Source: Kamptonema sp. UHCC 0994 (GTDB taxonomy: Bacteria > Cyanobacteriota > Cyanobacteriia > Cyanobacteriales > Microcoleaceae). Taken from it: a stretch of 36,058 bases of DNA. Shown here piece after piece: positions 1-9,104 of the stretch (its first letter is position 1; each line of letters starts with the position of its first letter). Both the position numbers and the translations under genes were made by a program. The DNA lies in contig NZ_JARFTR010000158.1 of assembly GCF_029167235.1 (NCBI RefSeq), positions 1 to 36,058 on the forward strand. The letters run 5' to 3'. The notes below the pieces were generated by a model that worked only from the letters and a program-made list of their open reading frames with translations, had not been told where the DNA came from and did no database searches.

Positions 1-25
1 ACCGCCCAGAGGGCGGCGTTACGAA
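1..25. repeat. Partial interspersed palindromic repeat (CGCC/GGCG family)
   Basis: The window opens with ACCGCCCAGAGGGCGGCGTT followed by ACG, the right half of the palindromic element seen complete at 26679-26732. The left half lies outside the window. A HIP1 octamer follows at about 32-39. Confidence 0.7.
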
Positions 26-147
26 GCGAATGCGATCGCCAGAAATTGACCCAGATAGGTTGTAATTGAAACCACCGACTGTTAACCAGTAACTCTTAAC
101 AGCCAATATTCCTGATAAATTAAACAGGTTGCATTTCTGCGGAACTA

Positions 148-1533
148 ATGGCAATCTCCATTACCTGGCTAACTTCGTTAACCCCAAAATTTTTGTTGTC
201 GCCTCTGCTGGCCACTGCAACAGAGGCAGAACCCTCAATGGTACTTGCAGGAGTGCTGTTGAGTTTAGTTGTAATTTACCTTGCCAGCAAAGTTGGCGGG
301 GAGTTATCTAATGCGCTAGGTTTCCCCCCTGTATTAGGCGAATTAGTTGGCGGCGTACTTGTCGGAATTTCTGCCTTACACCTACTGGTATTTCCCGAAG
401 GATCGGTAAGTAGTTCTGACTCTCTAGTAATGAACTTCCTTCAACTAACTGCTGGTTTGAGCCCCGATGCAGCACCGGCGACTTTTCAACTTCAGAGTGA
501 AGTCATTTCCGTTTTATCAGAATTAGGCGTGATTATCCTGCTGTTTGAAGTAGGTTTGGAGTCCAATTTAAAGGAATTACTGGCAGCGGGAGCCCAAGCG
601 ACAATTGTAGCTTTTGTAGGAGTCGCAGTCCCTTTTGCTGCCGGCACTGTGGGCTTGATGACGCTGTTTGGAGTACCTGCAATCCCCGCAATTTTCGCAG
701 GTGCAGCCTTAACGGCAACGAGTATTGGCATTACTTCCAAGGTTTTATCTGAATTAGGTCAACTCACTTCTAAGGAAGGTCAAATTATTGTTGGCGCGGC
801 TGTAATTGATGACGTTTTAGGTATCATCGTTTTGGCAGTGGTGGCTAGTTTGGCTAAAACTGGCGAAGTAGATGTGACGAATGTGATTTATCTGATTATC
901 AGTTCTACTGTGTTTCTAGTGGGGGCAATTCTACTAGGGAATATTTTCAATAAATCCTTTGTGGCGATCTCAGATCGAATTAAAACTCGCGGCGGATTGG
1001 TGATTCCTGCCCTAGTTTTCGCCTTTATTCTCTCCTACATTGGTGCTGCTATTCACTTGGAAGCAATTTTAGGAGCTTTTGCTGCCGGTTTAGTCTTTGA
1101 CGAAACAGATAAACGCAAAGAACTACAAAGGCAAATAGAACCGATCGCAGATGTGATGGTGCCTGTTTTCTTTGTCTGTGTTGGTGCTAAAACTAATTTG
1201 GGTGTACTTAACCCAGCAGTTCCAGCTAATCGAGAAGGTCTGATCGTCGCAATTTTCTTAATTGTAGTTGCGATTTTGGGCAAAGTTGTGACTGGTGCAG
1301 CAGTTTGGGGTCAAGGGAATATTAATCGTTTAGCGATCGGTGTTGGTATGATTCCGCGAGGCGAAGTTGGTTTAGTATTTGCAGGAGTCGGTTCTGCTAG
1401 TGGGGTAATCTCACCACCCTTGGAAGCTGCGATTATTATGATGGTCATCCTGACGACGTTTATAGCGCCTCCGCTGTTGCGAATCGTGTTTAAGGATGGG
1501 GCCAGCGATCTGAAGCCGGAAACGCCTGTTTAA
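148..1533 (+). CDS. Cation:proton antiporter (CPA2 / Na+/H+ exchanger family)
   Basis: A 461-residue integral membrane protein that should exchange Na+ or K+ for protons across the plasma or thylakoid membrane. The sequence is a series of hydrophobic segments (about 12) from residue 32 to 447. An Asp-Asp pair in AAVIDDVLG (D221, D222) matches the ion-binding DD motif of electrogenic CPA2 exchangers such as NapA (family knowledge). GxxLGxxxGG-like sequence near residues 60-75 and a Pro-Arg-Gly-Glu stretch (PRGEVGLVFAG) near the C-terminus are also typical. The first 30 residues resemble a signal peptide (ATATEAE), so initiation at the ATG at 238 (M31) is an alternative. There is no C-terminal TrkA-N or USP domain, unlike KefB/KefC. 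Transported ion not determinable from sequence. It stands alone, followed by a repeat-filled spacer before ilvN. Confidence 0.9.
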   Translation: MAISITWLTSLTPKFLLSPLLATATEAEPSMVLAGVLLSLVVIYLASKVGGELSNALGFPPVLGELVGGVLVGISALHLLVFPEGSVSSSDSLVMNFLQLTAGLSPDAAPATFQLQSEVISVLSELGVIILLFEVGLESNLKELLAAGAQATIVAFVGVAVPFAAGTVGLMTLFGVPAIPAIFAGAALTATSIGITSKVLSELGQLTSKEGQIIVGAAVIDDVLGIIVLAVVASLAKTGEVDVTNVIYLIISSTVFLVGAILLGNIFNKSFVAISDRIKTRGGLVIPALVFAFILSYIGAAIHLEAILGAFAAGLVFDETDKRKELQRQIEPIADVMVPVFFVCVGAKTNLGVLNPAVPANREGLIVAIFLIVVAILGKVVTGAAVWGQGNINRLAIGVGMIPRGEVGLVFAGVGSASGVISPPLEAAIIMMVILTTFIAPPLLRIVFKDGASDLKPETPV

Positions 1534-1544
1534 AGCTACATTTT

Positions 1545-1673
1545 GTAGGGTGGGCGCTGCTACGATTAGACTCTGGCGTGAGAAAAATTATATTAGCAGC
1601 GCCCACCTTACCCAGTACCCATCTTACTTAGATCCAAATGTGAGAAAGATGATATTAGCAGCGCCCACCCTAC
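1545..1673. repeat. Inverted GTAGGGTGGGC repeat with duplicated arm
   Basis: GTAGGGTGGGCGCTGCTA at 1545 is matched by the complementary TAGCAGCGCCCACC at 1594 and again, as TAGCAGCGCCCACCCTAC, at 1656-1673. Each complementary arm is preceded by a similar GTGAGAAA...ATATTAGCAG stretch, so one arm is a partial duplication. A diverged relative is at 13430-13502. It fills the spacer between the antiporter and ilvN and could fold into alternative hairpins in RNA. Confidence 0.8.
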
Positions 1674-1767
1674 TACTGACCACTCAGGATAAAATAACTA
1701 CGTGCAGGTAAAATGGGTGTGCGGGTTGGCTTCAACAGAACCGCACGCGGCGAGTCTTGATAGAAAA

Positions 1768-2286
1768 ATGAAACATACTATTTCGGTTTTGGTTGAAGAT
1801 GAAGCGGGTGTCCTCACTCGAATTGCTGGTTTATTTGCCCGTCGGGGTTTTAATATTGAGAGTCTGGCCGTTGGCCCGGCGGAGCAAGGTGGATTTTCTC
1901 GGATTACAATGGTAGTACCGGGAGATGACCGGATTATTGAACAACTCACTAAGCAGCTATATAAGTTAATTAATGTGCTGAAAGTGCAGGATGTAACTGA
2001 AATTCCCTGTGTCGAGCGAGAATTGATGTTGATGAAGGTTAATGCTACTAGCGCGACGCGATCGGAGATTGTGGAATTAGCTCAAATTTTTAGAGCACGA
2101 GTGGTGGATATTGGCGAAGATTCTCTAACTTTGGAAGTGGTGGGCGATCCGGGTAAAATGGTGGCAATTGTTCAGGTGTTAAATAAGTTTGGCATCAAAG
2201 AAATTGCTCGAACTGGTAAGGTTTCTCTCACGCGGGAGTCAGGGGTCAATACTGAGTTTCTTAAGTCTTTGGAAGCTAAGGTTTGA
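1768..2286 (+). CDS. ilvN: Acetolactate synthase small (regulatory) subunit
   Basis: Regulatory subunit of acetohydroxyacid synthase, the first common enzyme of valine, leucine and isoleucine synthesis; it binds the large subunit IlvB and confers feedback control (family knowledge). An N-terminal ACT domain runs from [16 protein letters not shown] with the typical [16 protein letters not shown] stretch; the C-terminal ALS_ss domain includes the conserved ERELMLMKV segment. From the ATG at 1768 the protein has 172 residues, the usual length. An upstream in-frame start at 1702 would add 22 residues without family similarity and is rejected. No clear Shine-Dalgarno is seen before 1768. The large subunit is not in the window, as is common in cyanobacteria. 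Confidence 0.95.
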   Translation: MKHTISVLVEDEAGVLTRIAGLFARRGFNIESLAVGPAEQGGFSRITMVVPGDDRIIEQLTKQLYKLINVLKVQDVTEIPCVERELMLMKVNATSATRSEIVELAQIFRARVVDIGEDSLTLEVVGDPGKMVAIVQVLNKFGIKEIARTGKVSLTRESGVNTEFLKSLEAKV

Positions 2287-2289
2287 TTT

Positions 2290-2316
2290 GTTAATTGTTA
2301 ACGGTTAACGGTTAAC
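2290..2316. repeat. Heptamer tandem repeat (GTTAACG)
   Basis: About four 7-bp units (GTTAATT, GTTAACG, GTTAACG, GTTAAC) immediately follow the ilvN stop codon. Confidence 0.8.
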
Positions 2317-2428
2317 TTTAGTTCGGGGAGAGTCGGGGCTGGTTTTATAAATCTCTCCCTTTTATTGTGGATTTTGGCGAACCTGCCCTTACAAGCTTTT
2401 GGCAATGGTACAAGATGTTAGTGTGAAG

Positions 2429-3898
2429 CTAGAATTTGTTTAGGCTGGCTATGAAGAAGCCATCCATTTGTTGGGTTTGCGGCCAGACTTTTAGATATCC
2501 TTCTGGTGTTTTTGGGATAGGTAAATCCAGGGTTGGTGGTTCGATTTGCCATTCATGGTTATTGGTTAAAAATGATTCAATAATGTTTTCATTTTCTAAG
2601 GGGTGAATTGTGCAGGTTGCGTAAACTAATTTACCTCCGGGCTTGACAAATGTGGCGACATTTGCTAATAATTGTGATTGTAGTATTGAGAGTTCTTCGA
2701 TATTTTTTTCTGTGTGATTCCAGCGGGCATCGGCGCGGCGGTGGAGGGTTCCCAGTCCTGAGCACGGGGCATCTAGTAAGACGCGATCGGCAATATTGGT
2801 AAAGTTAGGAAAATTGCGGCTATCTCCTATGTGAATTTCGATAGATTTAAGCTGCATTCTTTCGGCATTTTGTTTGAGTTTTTTGAGTCGGCTTTCGGTT
2901 TTATCGCAGGCGATAATTGTGCCTTTATCCTGCATTAATTCGGCGATGTGGGTGGTTTTTCCTCCCGGTGCGGCGCAGGCATCAATGATGGTTTCCCCTG
3001 GTTGGGGGTCGAGTAAATGGGTGACTAATTGAGCGCTGCTGTCTTGAATTGTCCACCAACCTTCGTTATATCCCGGTAAGTTATAAATTGCGCCGATGCT
3101 GCCATTTAATCTTAAAGCTTGGGGTAAATAGGGGATGCGATTAACGGCTATATTATGAGATTTTAAGGCGTTTTCTACTTCGTCAATGGTGGTGCGAAGG
3201 GGATTAATTCGTAGGTCAATTGTGGGGGATTGATTGAACCATTGACAGAGTTTTTCGGTTTCGGTTTCGCCGATTTGTTCTAGCCAGAATTGTATTAGCC
3301 AGTCGGGGAAACTGTGGATAATTCCTAAGCGTTCGATTGGATTTTCTGGTAGTTTTAGGGGTAAATTAACCCCCCCTGCCCCCCCTTGGTAAGGGGGGGT
3401 TTTAGAAATACTTTGAGCCTCTGCTTGATGGGGGGGGCTATTAGTATTACTATTAGCATCCTCTTGGTAAGCAATACTCTTAGCCCCCCCTTGATAAGGG
3501 GGGGTTGGGGGGGTAATTCTGGTGTATTGTCTCAATAGACCATTAACAAAGCTACTAAGGCCCGAAAATCCGTTTTCTTTTGTTAGTTGAACGGTGGTAT
3601 TAACGGCCGCAGATGGGGGGATGTGGGTGAGATATTGGAGTTGATATAAACCGATGTGTAAAATTGTGCGAAGGTCTGGGGGTTGTTGGGAGGCGGGTTT
3701 TTTGGCGAGTTGGTCGATGAGGAAATCGAGCGATCGCATTCTTCTGACGCTACCATAGACTATTTCTGTGAGGAGTCTGCGATCGAGCTCGCTGAGTTCG
3801 GAGTTGCGGAGAGTGCGATCGAGGGCCACGTCTGCGAATGCGCCGCGTCGGTGGACTTCGCGGAGGGCGATAAATGCTAGTTGGCGAGGATTTTTCAT
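2429..3898 (-). CDS. rsmB: 16S rRNA (cytosine-967-C5)-methyltransferase RsmB with in-frame repeat insertion
   Basis: Methylates C967 of 16S rRNA using S-adenosylmethionine (family knowledge). The N-terminal NusB-like RNA-binding domain spans roughly residues 1-125; the Rossmann methyltransferase domain has motif I DACAAPGGKT (307-316), the APCSG cysteine (C379) and the catalytic YATCT cysteine (C429). At 489 residues it is longer than the usual 430-450; the excess is residues about 129-180, a low-complexity stretch with PPTPPYQGG and TPPYQGGAGG that comes from a palindromic DNA repeat (see the separate entry) between the two domains. The ATG overlaps the stop of the upstream 112-residue gene by 4 bp, indicating translational coupling. 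The insertion lies in a linker and keeps the frame, so the enzyme is probably active (inference). Confidence 0.95.
   Translation of the reverse strand: MKNPRQLAFIALREVHRRGAFADVALDRTLRNSELSELDRRLLTEIVYGSVRRMRSLDFLIDQLAKKPASQQPPDLRTILHIGLYQLQYLTHIPPSAAVNTTVQLTKENGFSGLSSFVNGLLRQYTRITPPTPPYQGGAKSIAYQEDANSNTNSPPHQAEAQSISKTPPYQGGAGGVNLPLKLPENPIERLGIIHSFPDWLIQFWLEQIGETETEKLCQWFNQSPTIDLRINPLRTTIDEVENALKSHNIAVNRIPYLPQALRLNGSIGAIYNLPGYNEGWWTIQDSSAQLVTHLLDPQPGETIIDACAAPGGKTTHIAELMQDKGTIIACDKTESRLKKLKQNAERMQLKSIEIHIGDSRNFPNFTNIADRVLLDAPCSGLGTLHRRADARWNHTEKNIEELSILQSQLLANVATFVKPGGKLVYATCTIHPLENENIIESFLTNNHEWQIEPPTLDLPIPKTPEGYLKVWPQTQQMDGFFIASLNKF
3358..3514. repeat. Palindromic G/C-run repeat inserted in frame in rsmB
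   Basis: Two near-identical hairpins, seven C + TT, a short loop, AA + seven G, lie at 3379-3399 (loop GGT) and 3484-3504 (loop GAT), with further C or G runs at 3371 and 3430. On the coding strand each is read as P-P-Y-Q-G-G. The block separates two RsmB domains and accounts for roughly 50 extra residues. Confidence 0.85.
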
Positions 3899-4233
3899 TT
3901 AGATATTAAATTCACCCTAAAGTCATCACTCCTGCTGGTAAGTCTATCTATGTTGTTTTCCAATAGTTCTTCTATTGTCTCAAGATGTCCTAATATGTGA
4001 GGAATAGAACCATATTGAAAAGAATCAACTGTTTCTGTAAGCGGCTCTAAAGCTGCTTCTTTTGTGGCAGCATTAATTAGCTCATTGGCAAAATTTTCAA
4101 TGTCTAAATTGATTTCTTCGAGATTAAATATCAGCCGTTCTAACTTGCTTTTACCGAGTTGAGTTTCCAGCTTCTCTTGATGCTGCTTAAGAGCGTTAAT
4201 TGCTACTCTCAGTGATGTGATTTGGGAAACCAT
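3895..4233 (-). CDS. Small hypothetical helical protein
   Basis: A 112-residue soluble protein of no recognised family. It is rich in Leu, Glu, Asn and Lys with heptad-like spacing (LKQHQEKLETQLGKSKLERL, then LEEINLDIENFANELI), suggesting an alpha-helical or coiled-coil fold. No cysteine pairs, signal peptide or membrane segment. Its stop overlaps the rsmB start by 4 bp and it begins 21 bp after the stop of the 140-residue gene upstream, so the three are likely co-transcribed. The coupling does not by itself imply a ribosomal role. The tight packing supports it being a real gene. Confidence 0.7.
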   Translation of the reverse strand: MVSQITSLRVAINALKQHQEKLETQLGKSKLERLIFNLEEINLDIENFANELINAATKEAALEPLTETVDSFQYGSIPHILGHLETIEELLENNIDRLTSRSDDFRVNLISK

Positions 4234-4254
4234 AATTGTTACCTATTGTTTTAT

Positions 4255-4677
4255 TTATTGAAACAAGTTTAGGGGTGGATCTCCCATGATTTCCGATGCT
4301 TGTTTCAACGCTTCTATGACAGCATCGACATCTTCTGGACTAAAAGCGTCTTCAAGAATTTTCCGCAATTGAGCTTCAGATAGATGTTCTGCTTGAATTT
4401 GGGTGACAAAGCTTTTAATTTCTTGCCACCAATGAGGGCGATCGCGCTCTGGATCGTCCTGATGATCGGGCGGTTTACCTGCAACAGGCTCACTTAATAG
4501 TCTAGCTAAATGGATGATTATTTGTTGAAAAAGACCCTTAACTTTTTTCTTGACTTTTTGGGCGAGAATAAAAACGGTGATGGTGACTTTGAGGCGATGA
4601 ACAGCGCGAAGGCAATCTTTAATGAACAGGTCACTAGATACCTGGAAGTTTGTTGTAGCAGTCGGAAGAGTTTGCAT
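4255..4677 (-). CDS. Hypothetical protein, apparent first gene of the rsmB operon
   Basis: A 140-residue protein of unknown function. The N-terminal half is basic and hydrophobic (VTITVFILAQ at 31-40, then KVKKKVKGLFQQIIIHLARLL), compatible with membrane association or an amphipathic helix; the centre is Asp/Pro/His rich (KPPDHQDDPERDRPHWW, 68-84); the C-terminal half is acidic and helical (LSEAQLRKILEDAFSPEDVDAVIEALKQASEIMG). The C-terminal third resembles a small helical-bundle domain but I cannot name it. It precedes the 112-residue gene by 21 bp on the same strand. Base use, including an HIP1 site at about 4438, resembles the rest of the chromosome. Confidence 0.65.
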   Translation of the reverse strand: MQTLPTATTNFQVSSDLFIKDCLRAVHRLKVTITVFILAQKVKKKVKGLFQQIIIHLARLLSEPVAGKPPDHQDDPERDRPHWWQEIKSFVTQIQAEHLSEAQLRKILEDAFSPEDVDAVIEALKQASEIMGDPPLNLFQ

Positions 4678-4883
4678 GGGATACTAATGACCTGATGGTT
4701 CTAAATCCAATATGGATTGTAGCAATTTTCGTTCTTCGATGGGAAGTTCGAGTAAGGCGCGGCGATCGCATCTTCAAACCTCATCATATTTTATCCACTT
4801 TTTCAAATTCGATCGCAAGAATCGGATAGAACCTAATTAAAAATATGTTTAAGCTAAAGTCATGTAGTTAAATTTTAATATTT

Positions 4884-6005
4884 ATGCACGCATCAGCACC
4901 GCAAATTTTATCTTTTTCAGAAGAAACCCTTTGGCAAGCAATCCTGAATCGAGACACCAACTTTGATGGTAAACTATTCTACGGCGTGCGATCGACAAAC
5001 ATTTATTGCCGTCCAACCTGCCCCAGTCGCAAACCAAACCGCAGCCAAGTTACTTTTTTTAACTCACCTGAAGCCGCAGAAAATCAAGGTTTCCGTCCCT
5101 GCAAGCGCTGTCAGCCACAAAATGCGACTGTTGACAATCCCGCCAGAGACAAGGTAATTGCAGCCTGTCGTTATATCGAGGGAGAGTGCGATCGCATACC
5201 CACCTTATCAGAAATAGGCGATCGCGTCCAAATGAGTCCCACTCACTTACAGCGAATATTCAAACAAATAATCGGCGTTTCGCCTTTTCAATATGCCGAT
5301 TCCCTGCGGATTAAACGTTTAAAAGAACATCTCAGAGAGGGAGAAGAAATCGCACCCGCCCTCTACGAAGTCGGCTACGGCTCTAGTAGTAGATTATATG
5401 AAAAAGCACCAAAACAACTCGGCATGACTCCTAATACTTATAAACAGCTTGGCTACGGTGAAGAAATACGTTATGCAATCGCTAATTCCCCTCTCGGTTT
5501 TGTAATTGTAGCTGCAACTAAGCGCGGAATTTGTAACATTCGCCTCGGCAATAATGCAGCAGAACTTGAAAGCGATTTGCAACTAGAATTTAGCAATGCT
5601 TCCCTGGAAAAAGCCGATCCAGAATTGTGTCAATGGATGCAATCTTTGATAGATTATCTTAGCGGTAATTTACCTTTGCCGAATCTTCCCTGTGACGTGA
5701 AAGCTACTGCATTTCAGTTACAAGTTTGGAATGCTTTACAAGCAATTCCTGCTGGTACAACTGTTACTTATAGTGATATTGCTAATGCTATTGGACAGCC
5801 AAATTCTGTTCGCGCTGTGGCACGCGCTTGTGCAACAAATCCAGTAGCATTGATTGTTCCTTGTCATCGAGTTGTACCCAAAGTTGGGGGAGTCGGAGGA
5901 TATCGTTGGGGAGTTGTTCGGAAAGAGAAACTAATCAATTTAGAGAAAGAGTATGCGACAACTGAGACTCTAAATCTTAACAGTATTGCTATGCAAACAT
6001 TATAA
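4884..6005 (+). CDS. ada: Bifunctional Ada: methylphosphotriester/O6-methylguanine methyltransferase and AraC-type regulator
   Basis: Direct-reversal repair of alkylated DNA and regulation of the adaptive response (family knowledge from E. coli Ada). All three modules are present in 373 residues: an N-terminal zinc domain with C42 (YCRPTCPSRKP), C46, C73 and C76 (RPCKRC), corresponding to E. coli C38, C42, C69 and C72; an AraC helix-turn-helix region (about 88-190, LSEIGDRVQMSPTHLQRIFK); and a C-terminal alkyltransferase domain with the active-site PCHRVV (C327) preceded by ARACATNPVALIV. The ATG at 4884 aligns the N-terminus with the family. It lies divergently from the rsmB operon across a 206-bp spacer in which I did not recognise an Ada box. 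Full-length Ada is patchy in cyanobacteria. Confidence 0.95.
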   Translation: MHASAPQILSFSEETLWQAILNRDTNFDGKLFYGVRSTNIYCRPTCPSRKPNRSQVTFFNSPEAAENQGFRPCKRCQPQNATVDNPARDKVIAACRYIEGECDRIPTLSEIGDRVQMSPTHLQRIFKQIIGVSPFQYADSLRIKRLKEHLREGEEIAPALYEVGYGSSSRLYEKAPKQLGMTPNTYKQLGYGEEIRYAIANSPLGFVIVAATKRGICNIRLGNNAAELESDLQLEFSNASLEKADPELCQWMQSLIDYLSGNLPLPNLPCDVKATAFQLQVWNALQAIPAGTTVTYSDIANAIGQPNSVRAVARACATNPVALIVPCHRVVPKVGGVGGYRWGVVRKEKLINLEKEYATTETLNLNSIAMQTL

Positions 6006-6052
6006 CTTATTTAGCTCGTATTTTTTGTTTAACTCCCGCTATTACACATTCA

Positions 6053-7519
6053 TCAACCCGCAATATCTGACGCAAAACTCCCATGCAAACCATAGGGAAT
6101 ATGATGCTTCAAATGCAACCTCGCCACAGGCCCCTGAGCAATATCAATAGCATCCAAAATCACCACATCAGAACGATGATTAGCCGCATCATACATTAAT
6201 ACTAACAACCATCCATCATCCTCACTTTCAAAAGAATTTCGCGGTACAAAAACAGGCTCCCCTACAAAACCCCTCGGTGCAGCACTCCAAATTTGACGCT
6301 CGTTATTAACCAAATCAATCTTCAAAATTACCTGCAAAGGAGCATTCCCAGATTCAGCCTCAGCACCCCCTATATAAAGATATCTGTAAGACTGACCAAC
6401 ACGATCTGGATGCAAAACTGGAAACTCGCAACATCGACGCTCAATTACTTCATGCTGAACTGTTTCTTCTTGTAAATTCAGCCGGAAACGCCACAATTCA
6501 CCGGCAGGAATACTATCAAAATTGAGTTGGCGAAAATCTTTCCCTGGTTCCACATCTGGGAATGATTCATAGCAAACAGAATCAACAAAAATTTCTCCTT
6601 CTTTTTCCCAAGCATTAGCATGATGGAAGGCAAAACAAGCCTTGGCTTCTAAAACTTTTATTTCCCCTTGATTTGGGTTACGGGGAATTAAAATCACTTG
6701 CGTTGGGCGATTTGGATCGAATTTAATGCACTCCGCCGCACCTCGTAATCCCAAGGCGAAAGGTAAAGGATTAAATGCTACAGGATTTTGGAAGAATATG
6801 CAATAATTCGGTGTAATCGCCATATCATGCAGAAAGGCGAAACCTGGGATTAGATGACTGTGGCGATGCAATAGTTTTGCGTCAGCATCAAGTTCGTAAA
6901 TAGTAATCGTGCTTGATAATCCAGGCTTGACAGAAAAGTTAACTAATGTATTACCTTTTCCATCTTTGCTCTCAATTCTAGGATGAGCTGAAAATGGTTC
7001 GTCAGACTTTAATATTCCATCGAGGTAATCTAATCCTAATGTTTCTAAGGTATAGGGATCGAGGCGGTGCGGTGCTGCGGCTTCCCACAATGCTAAAAGC
7101 TTACCGCCCCAGTAAATAATGTTAGTATTAGCAATATTTTTGGTTTTGAAGTCAAAAATATTCGTTAGCAATCCCCCCGGTTTCTGAGTTCCGAAAACGC
7201 CACGATAGAGAATTTTACCTGCTTCTTGTTCGGCGAGATAGCCTTCCGTGCGGACAAACTTATTACAAAAGTGAGCGCGACCATTGGCAAAGGCGATCGC
7301 GCAAACCATACCATCGCCATCAAAAGGATGGTGAATTTGTTGGCCGTTGATATCCAGTAAACCGGGGCCGTTGCGGAAGAAAGTTCCTTGCAAATCTGAG
7401 GGAATTTCACCCTCTACATCGTCGATCCAGTAGTTATATTCCTGGGGTTGGGATTCATAGCCGCGCTGCCAGTCTTTGCGATCGTAGGATACGGGTTGAT
7501 GAATTTCTAGTTTCTGCAT
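6053..7519 (-). CDS. Carotenoid oxygenase (apocarotenoid cleavage family, RPE65/ACO-like)
   Basis: Non-haem iron dioxygenase that cleaves carotenoids or apocarotenals; the Synechocystis relative ACO makes retinal from apocarotenals (family knowledge). The 488 residues match ACO length. The four iron-binding histidines are recognisable: H179 (FSAHPR), H231 (FLHDMA), H299 or H300 (FAFHHANAW) and H479 (YGLHGSF). The RNGPG motif near residue 50 and DGDGM at 67-71 are typical of the family. No signal peptide. Followed upstream on the same strand by the BT1 transporter with 76 bp between. Substrate and cleavage position cannot be read from sequence. Confidence 0.93.
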   Translation of the reverse strand: MQKLEIHQPVSYDRKDWQRGYESQPQEYNYWIDDVEGEIPSDLQGTFFRNGPGLLDINGQQIHHPFDGDGMVCAIAFANGRAHFCNKFVRTEGYLAEQEAGKILYRGVFGTQKPGGLLTNIFDFKTKNIANTNIIYWGGKLLALWEAAAPHRLDPYTLETLGLDYLDGILKSDEPFSAHPRIESKDGKGNTLVNFSVKPGLSSTITIYELDADAKLLHRHSHLIPGFAFLHDMAITPNYCIFFQNPVAFNPLPFALGLRGAAECIKFDPNRPTQVILIPRNPNQGEIKVLEAKACFAFHHANAWEKEGEIFVDSVCYESFPDVEPGKDFRQLNFDSIPAGELWRFRLNLQEETVQHEVIERRCCEFPVLHPDRVGQSYRYLYIGGAEAESGNAPLQVILKIDLVNNERQIWSAAPRGFVGEPVFVPRNSFESEDDGWLLVLMYDAANHRSDVVILDAIDIAQGPVARLHLKHHIPYGLHGSFASDIAG

Positions 7520-7595
7520 AGTGTAGAGATTTTGATTTTTTTACGGCAGATTGTAGCTATATTTTAACACAGATAAACACAGAGAGATTGACTAA

Positions 7596-9074
7596 TTATT
7601 TATGGTCTTCAGTCGTTAATTTATCTTGAATTGTTGGTACTAAATCTGGCAGAAATTCCGGCATAAAATGCTGTCCTACAATTTTAGAACTAGCCATTTC
7701 TGGTTGTAAAATAGGAATAGAAGAATGGTATCCTTCTTCGGGTTCTGTATCGAGATTGGTGGATGGTAGCCAGCCTAAAAATGGCAAAGGCAGAAGGGTT
7801 GAGAGGTTGGCGATCGTGGCTAAGAGCCAGAGTTTATCAAAGTTAGTTTCGGTAATTCCGAGCCAGTGCATTAGCAATGCACCAGACTCGTAGGAAAGGA
7901 GAAATCCGACGTTACTTATTGATATTAGTAGAGCAAATAAGCTAGCTTCTACTCCCTTTGGGCACAGTCGAGCGCAGAGCACTAGGATCGGCATGAATGC
8001 AATTTTTGCGATGACTGTTAAAATTAGTCCGTCTCCCAGGCTGAACCAATGGTCGTCTATCCCTAAACTGCGGTTAGTGTGAGTGATTAGCAGCAAAGTT
8101 GTCATGCCCAGGGTCGTTGAGAGGACGATCGACCAGCCAAACATCTTGCGAAATGGGATAGATCTGAAGAAGCGCTGAAACAGCCAGACACCTGCGAGGG
8201 AGGCAAAGCTTGTAACTAAGTGCAGGCGACCTAGAAATTCGGGTTGAAAGCCTAATTCATTGGTTGTGAAGAAGAAGAGGGCTGAATCTGCACTTGGAGT
8301 GGCTTGCAAGAAGAAGATGAAGGCGGTAGGCAACCAGATAGATTTTTGGGTGACAGTTTGGCGCAGTTGGGTGAATTGCTGTTTAACTATGTTGAAGTTG
8401 AAGCGATCGCTTACTCGTTCTTCGATTATTAACCATGCTGCGGCTGAGACGATTAGGGGAAAGGAAGCAGTGATTAAAAATATTGTTTGGCTGCTAAACC
8501 GTTCGAGGAGGAAACCACTAAGGTAGGCTGTAATTAGCCCGCCAACGGCTGTGGTTGCCGAACATAGGGATTGTAAGGAACCGGCCTCTTTAGCCGATTC
8601 TTTCCTTGCTCTTTCTACAACTAGGGAGTCTGCGATTACGTCGCTGACGGCCACAGATAAAGAACTAAAAGCGATCGTTGCTGTAGCGGCCCAAGGACTG
8701 TGAACAATTGTTGCTAAGGCTATCCAAGCCGATGTGCCTAACAGCCCTGATAAAATTATATAAGGGCGGCGGCGGTAGCCGAAAATCGGCAGCCCGTCGG
8801 ACATGAAGCCGAATAAGGGCTTGATCACCCAAGGTAAGGCGGTTACACCCAGCATTGCCGATACTTCAACGGGACTCATGCTGAGTTGATCTTTAAGAAA
8901 GAAACTAACCGCTAGGCGTGCTAGTCCTAAAATGCCTTGGACGAAGTAGATGAGTAATATGGCAATAAGTTCAGGTGTTGGCTCATTCCCAAAGAATATT
9001 TTTTCTTTCAAGAATTTTTTGATTTTGGTCGTGCCAGAGGAGGAAACCAGCATTTGGTAAATAATTATTAACAA
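7596..9074 (-). CDS. Folate/biopterin transporter, BT1 family (major facilitator superfamily)
   Basis: A 492-residue membrane protein with about 12 hydrophobic segments. The N-terminal part PTPELIAILLIYFVQGILGLARLAVSFFLK and the motif WVIKPLFGFMSDGLPIFGYRRRPYI are the signature of the BT1 family; the cyanobacterial member slr0642 and its plant homologue move folates (family knowledge). The terminal region (residues about 450-492) is a hydrophilic tail. The start is uncertain: a second Met at residue 8 (9053) would remove seven residues. Same strand as the carotenoid oxygenase 76 bp downstream; there is no obvious functional link. Confidence 0.9.
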   Translation of the reverse strand: MLIIIYQMLVSSSGTTKIKKFLKEKIFFGNEPTPELIAILLIYFVQGILGLARLAVSFFLKDQLSMSPVEVSAMLGVTALPWVIKPLFGFMSDGLPIFGYRRRPYIILSGLLGTSAWIALATIVHSPWAATATIAFSSLSVAVSDVIADSLVVERARKESAKEAGSLQSLCSATTAVGGLITAYLSGFLLERFSSQTIFLITASFPLIVSAAAWLIIEERVSDRFNFNIVKQQFTQLRQTVTQKSIWLPTAFIFFLQATPSADSALFFFTTNELGFQPEFLGRLHLVTSFASLAGVWLFQRFFRSIPFRKMFGWSIVLSTTLGMTTLLLITHTNRSLGIDDHWFSLGDGLILTVIAKIAFMPILVLCARLCPKGVEASLFALLISISNVGFLLSYESGALLMHWLGITETNFDKLWLLATIANLSTLLPLPFLGWLPSTNLDTEPEEGYHSSIPILQPEMASSKIVGQHFMPEFLPDLVPTIQDKLTTEDHK

Positions 9075-9104
9075 ATCTCAATATATTTATAACATATCTC
9101 TCGA

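Noticed and set aside
1702-1767. Longer start for ilvN
   Set aside because: The extra 22 residues do not resemble IlvN; the ACT domain begins at the ATG at 1768.
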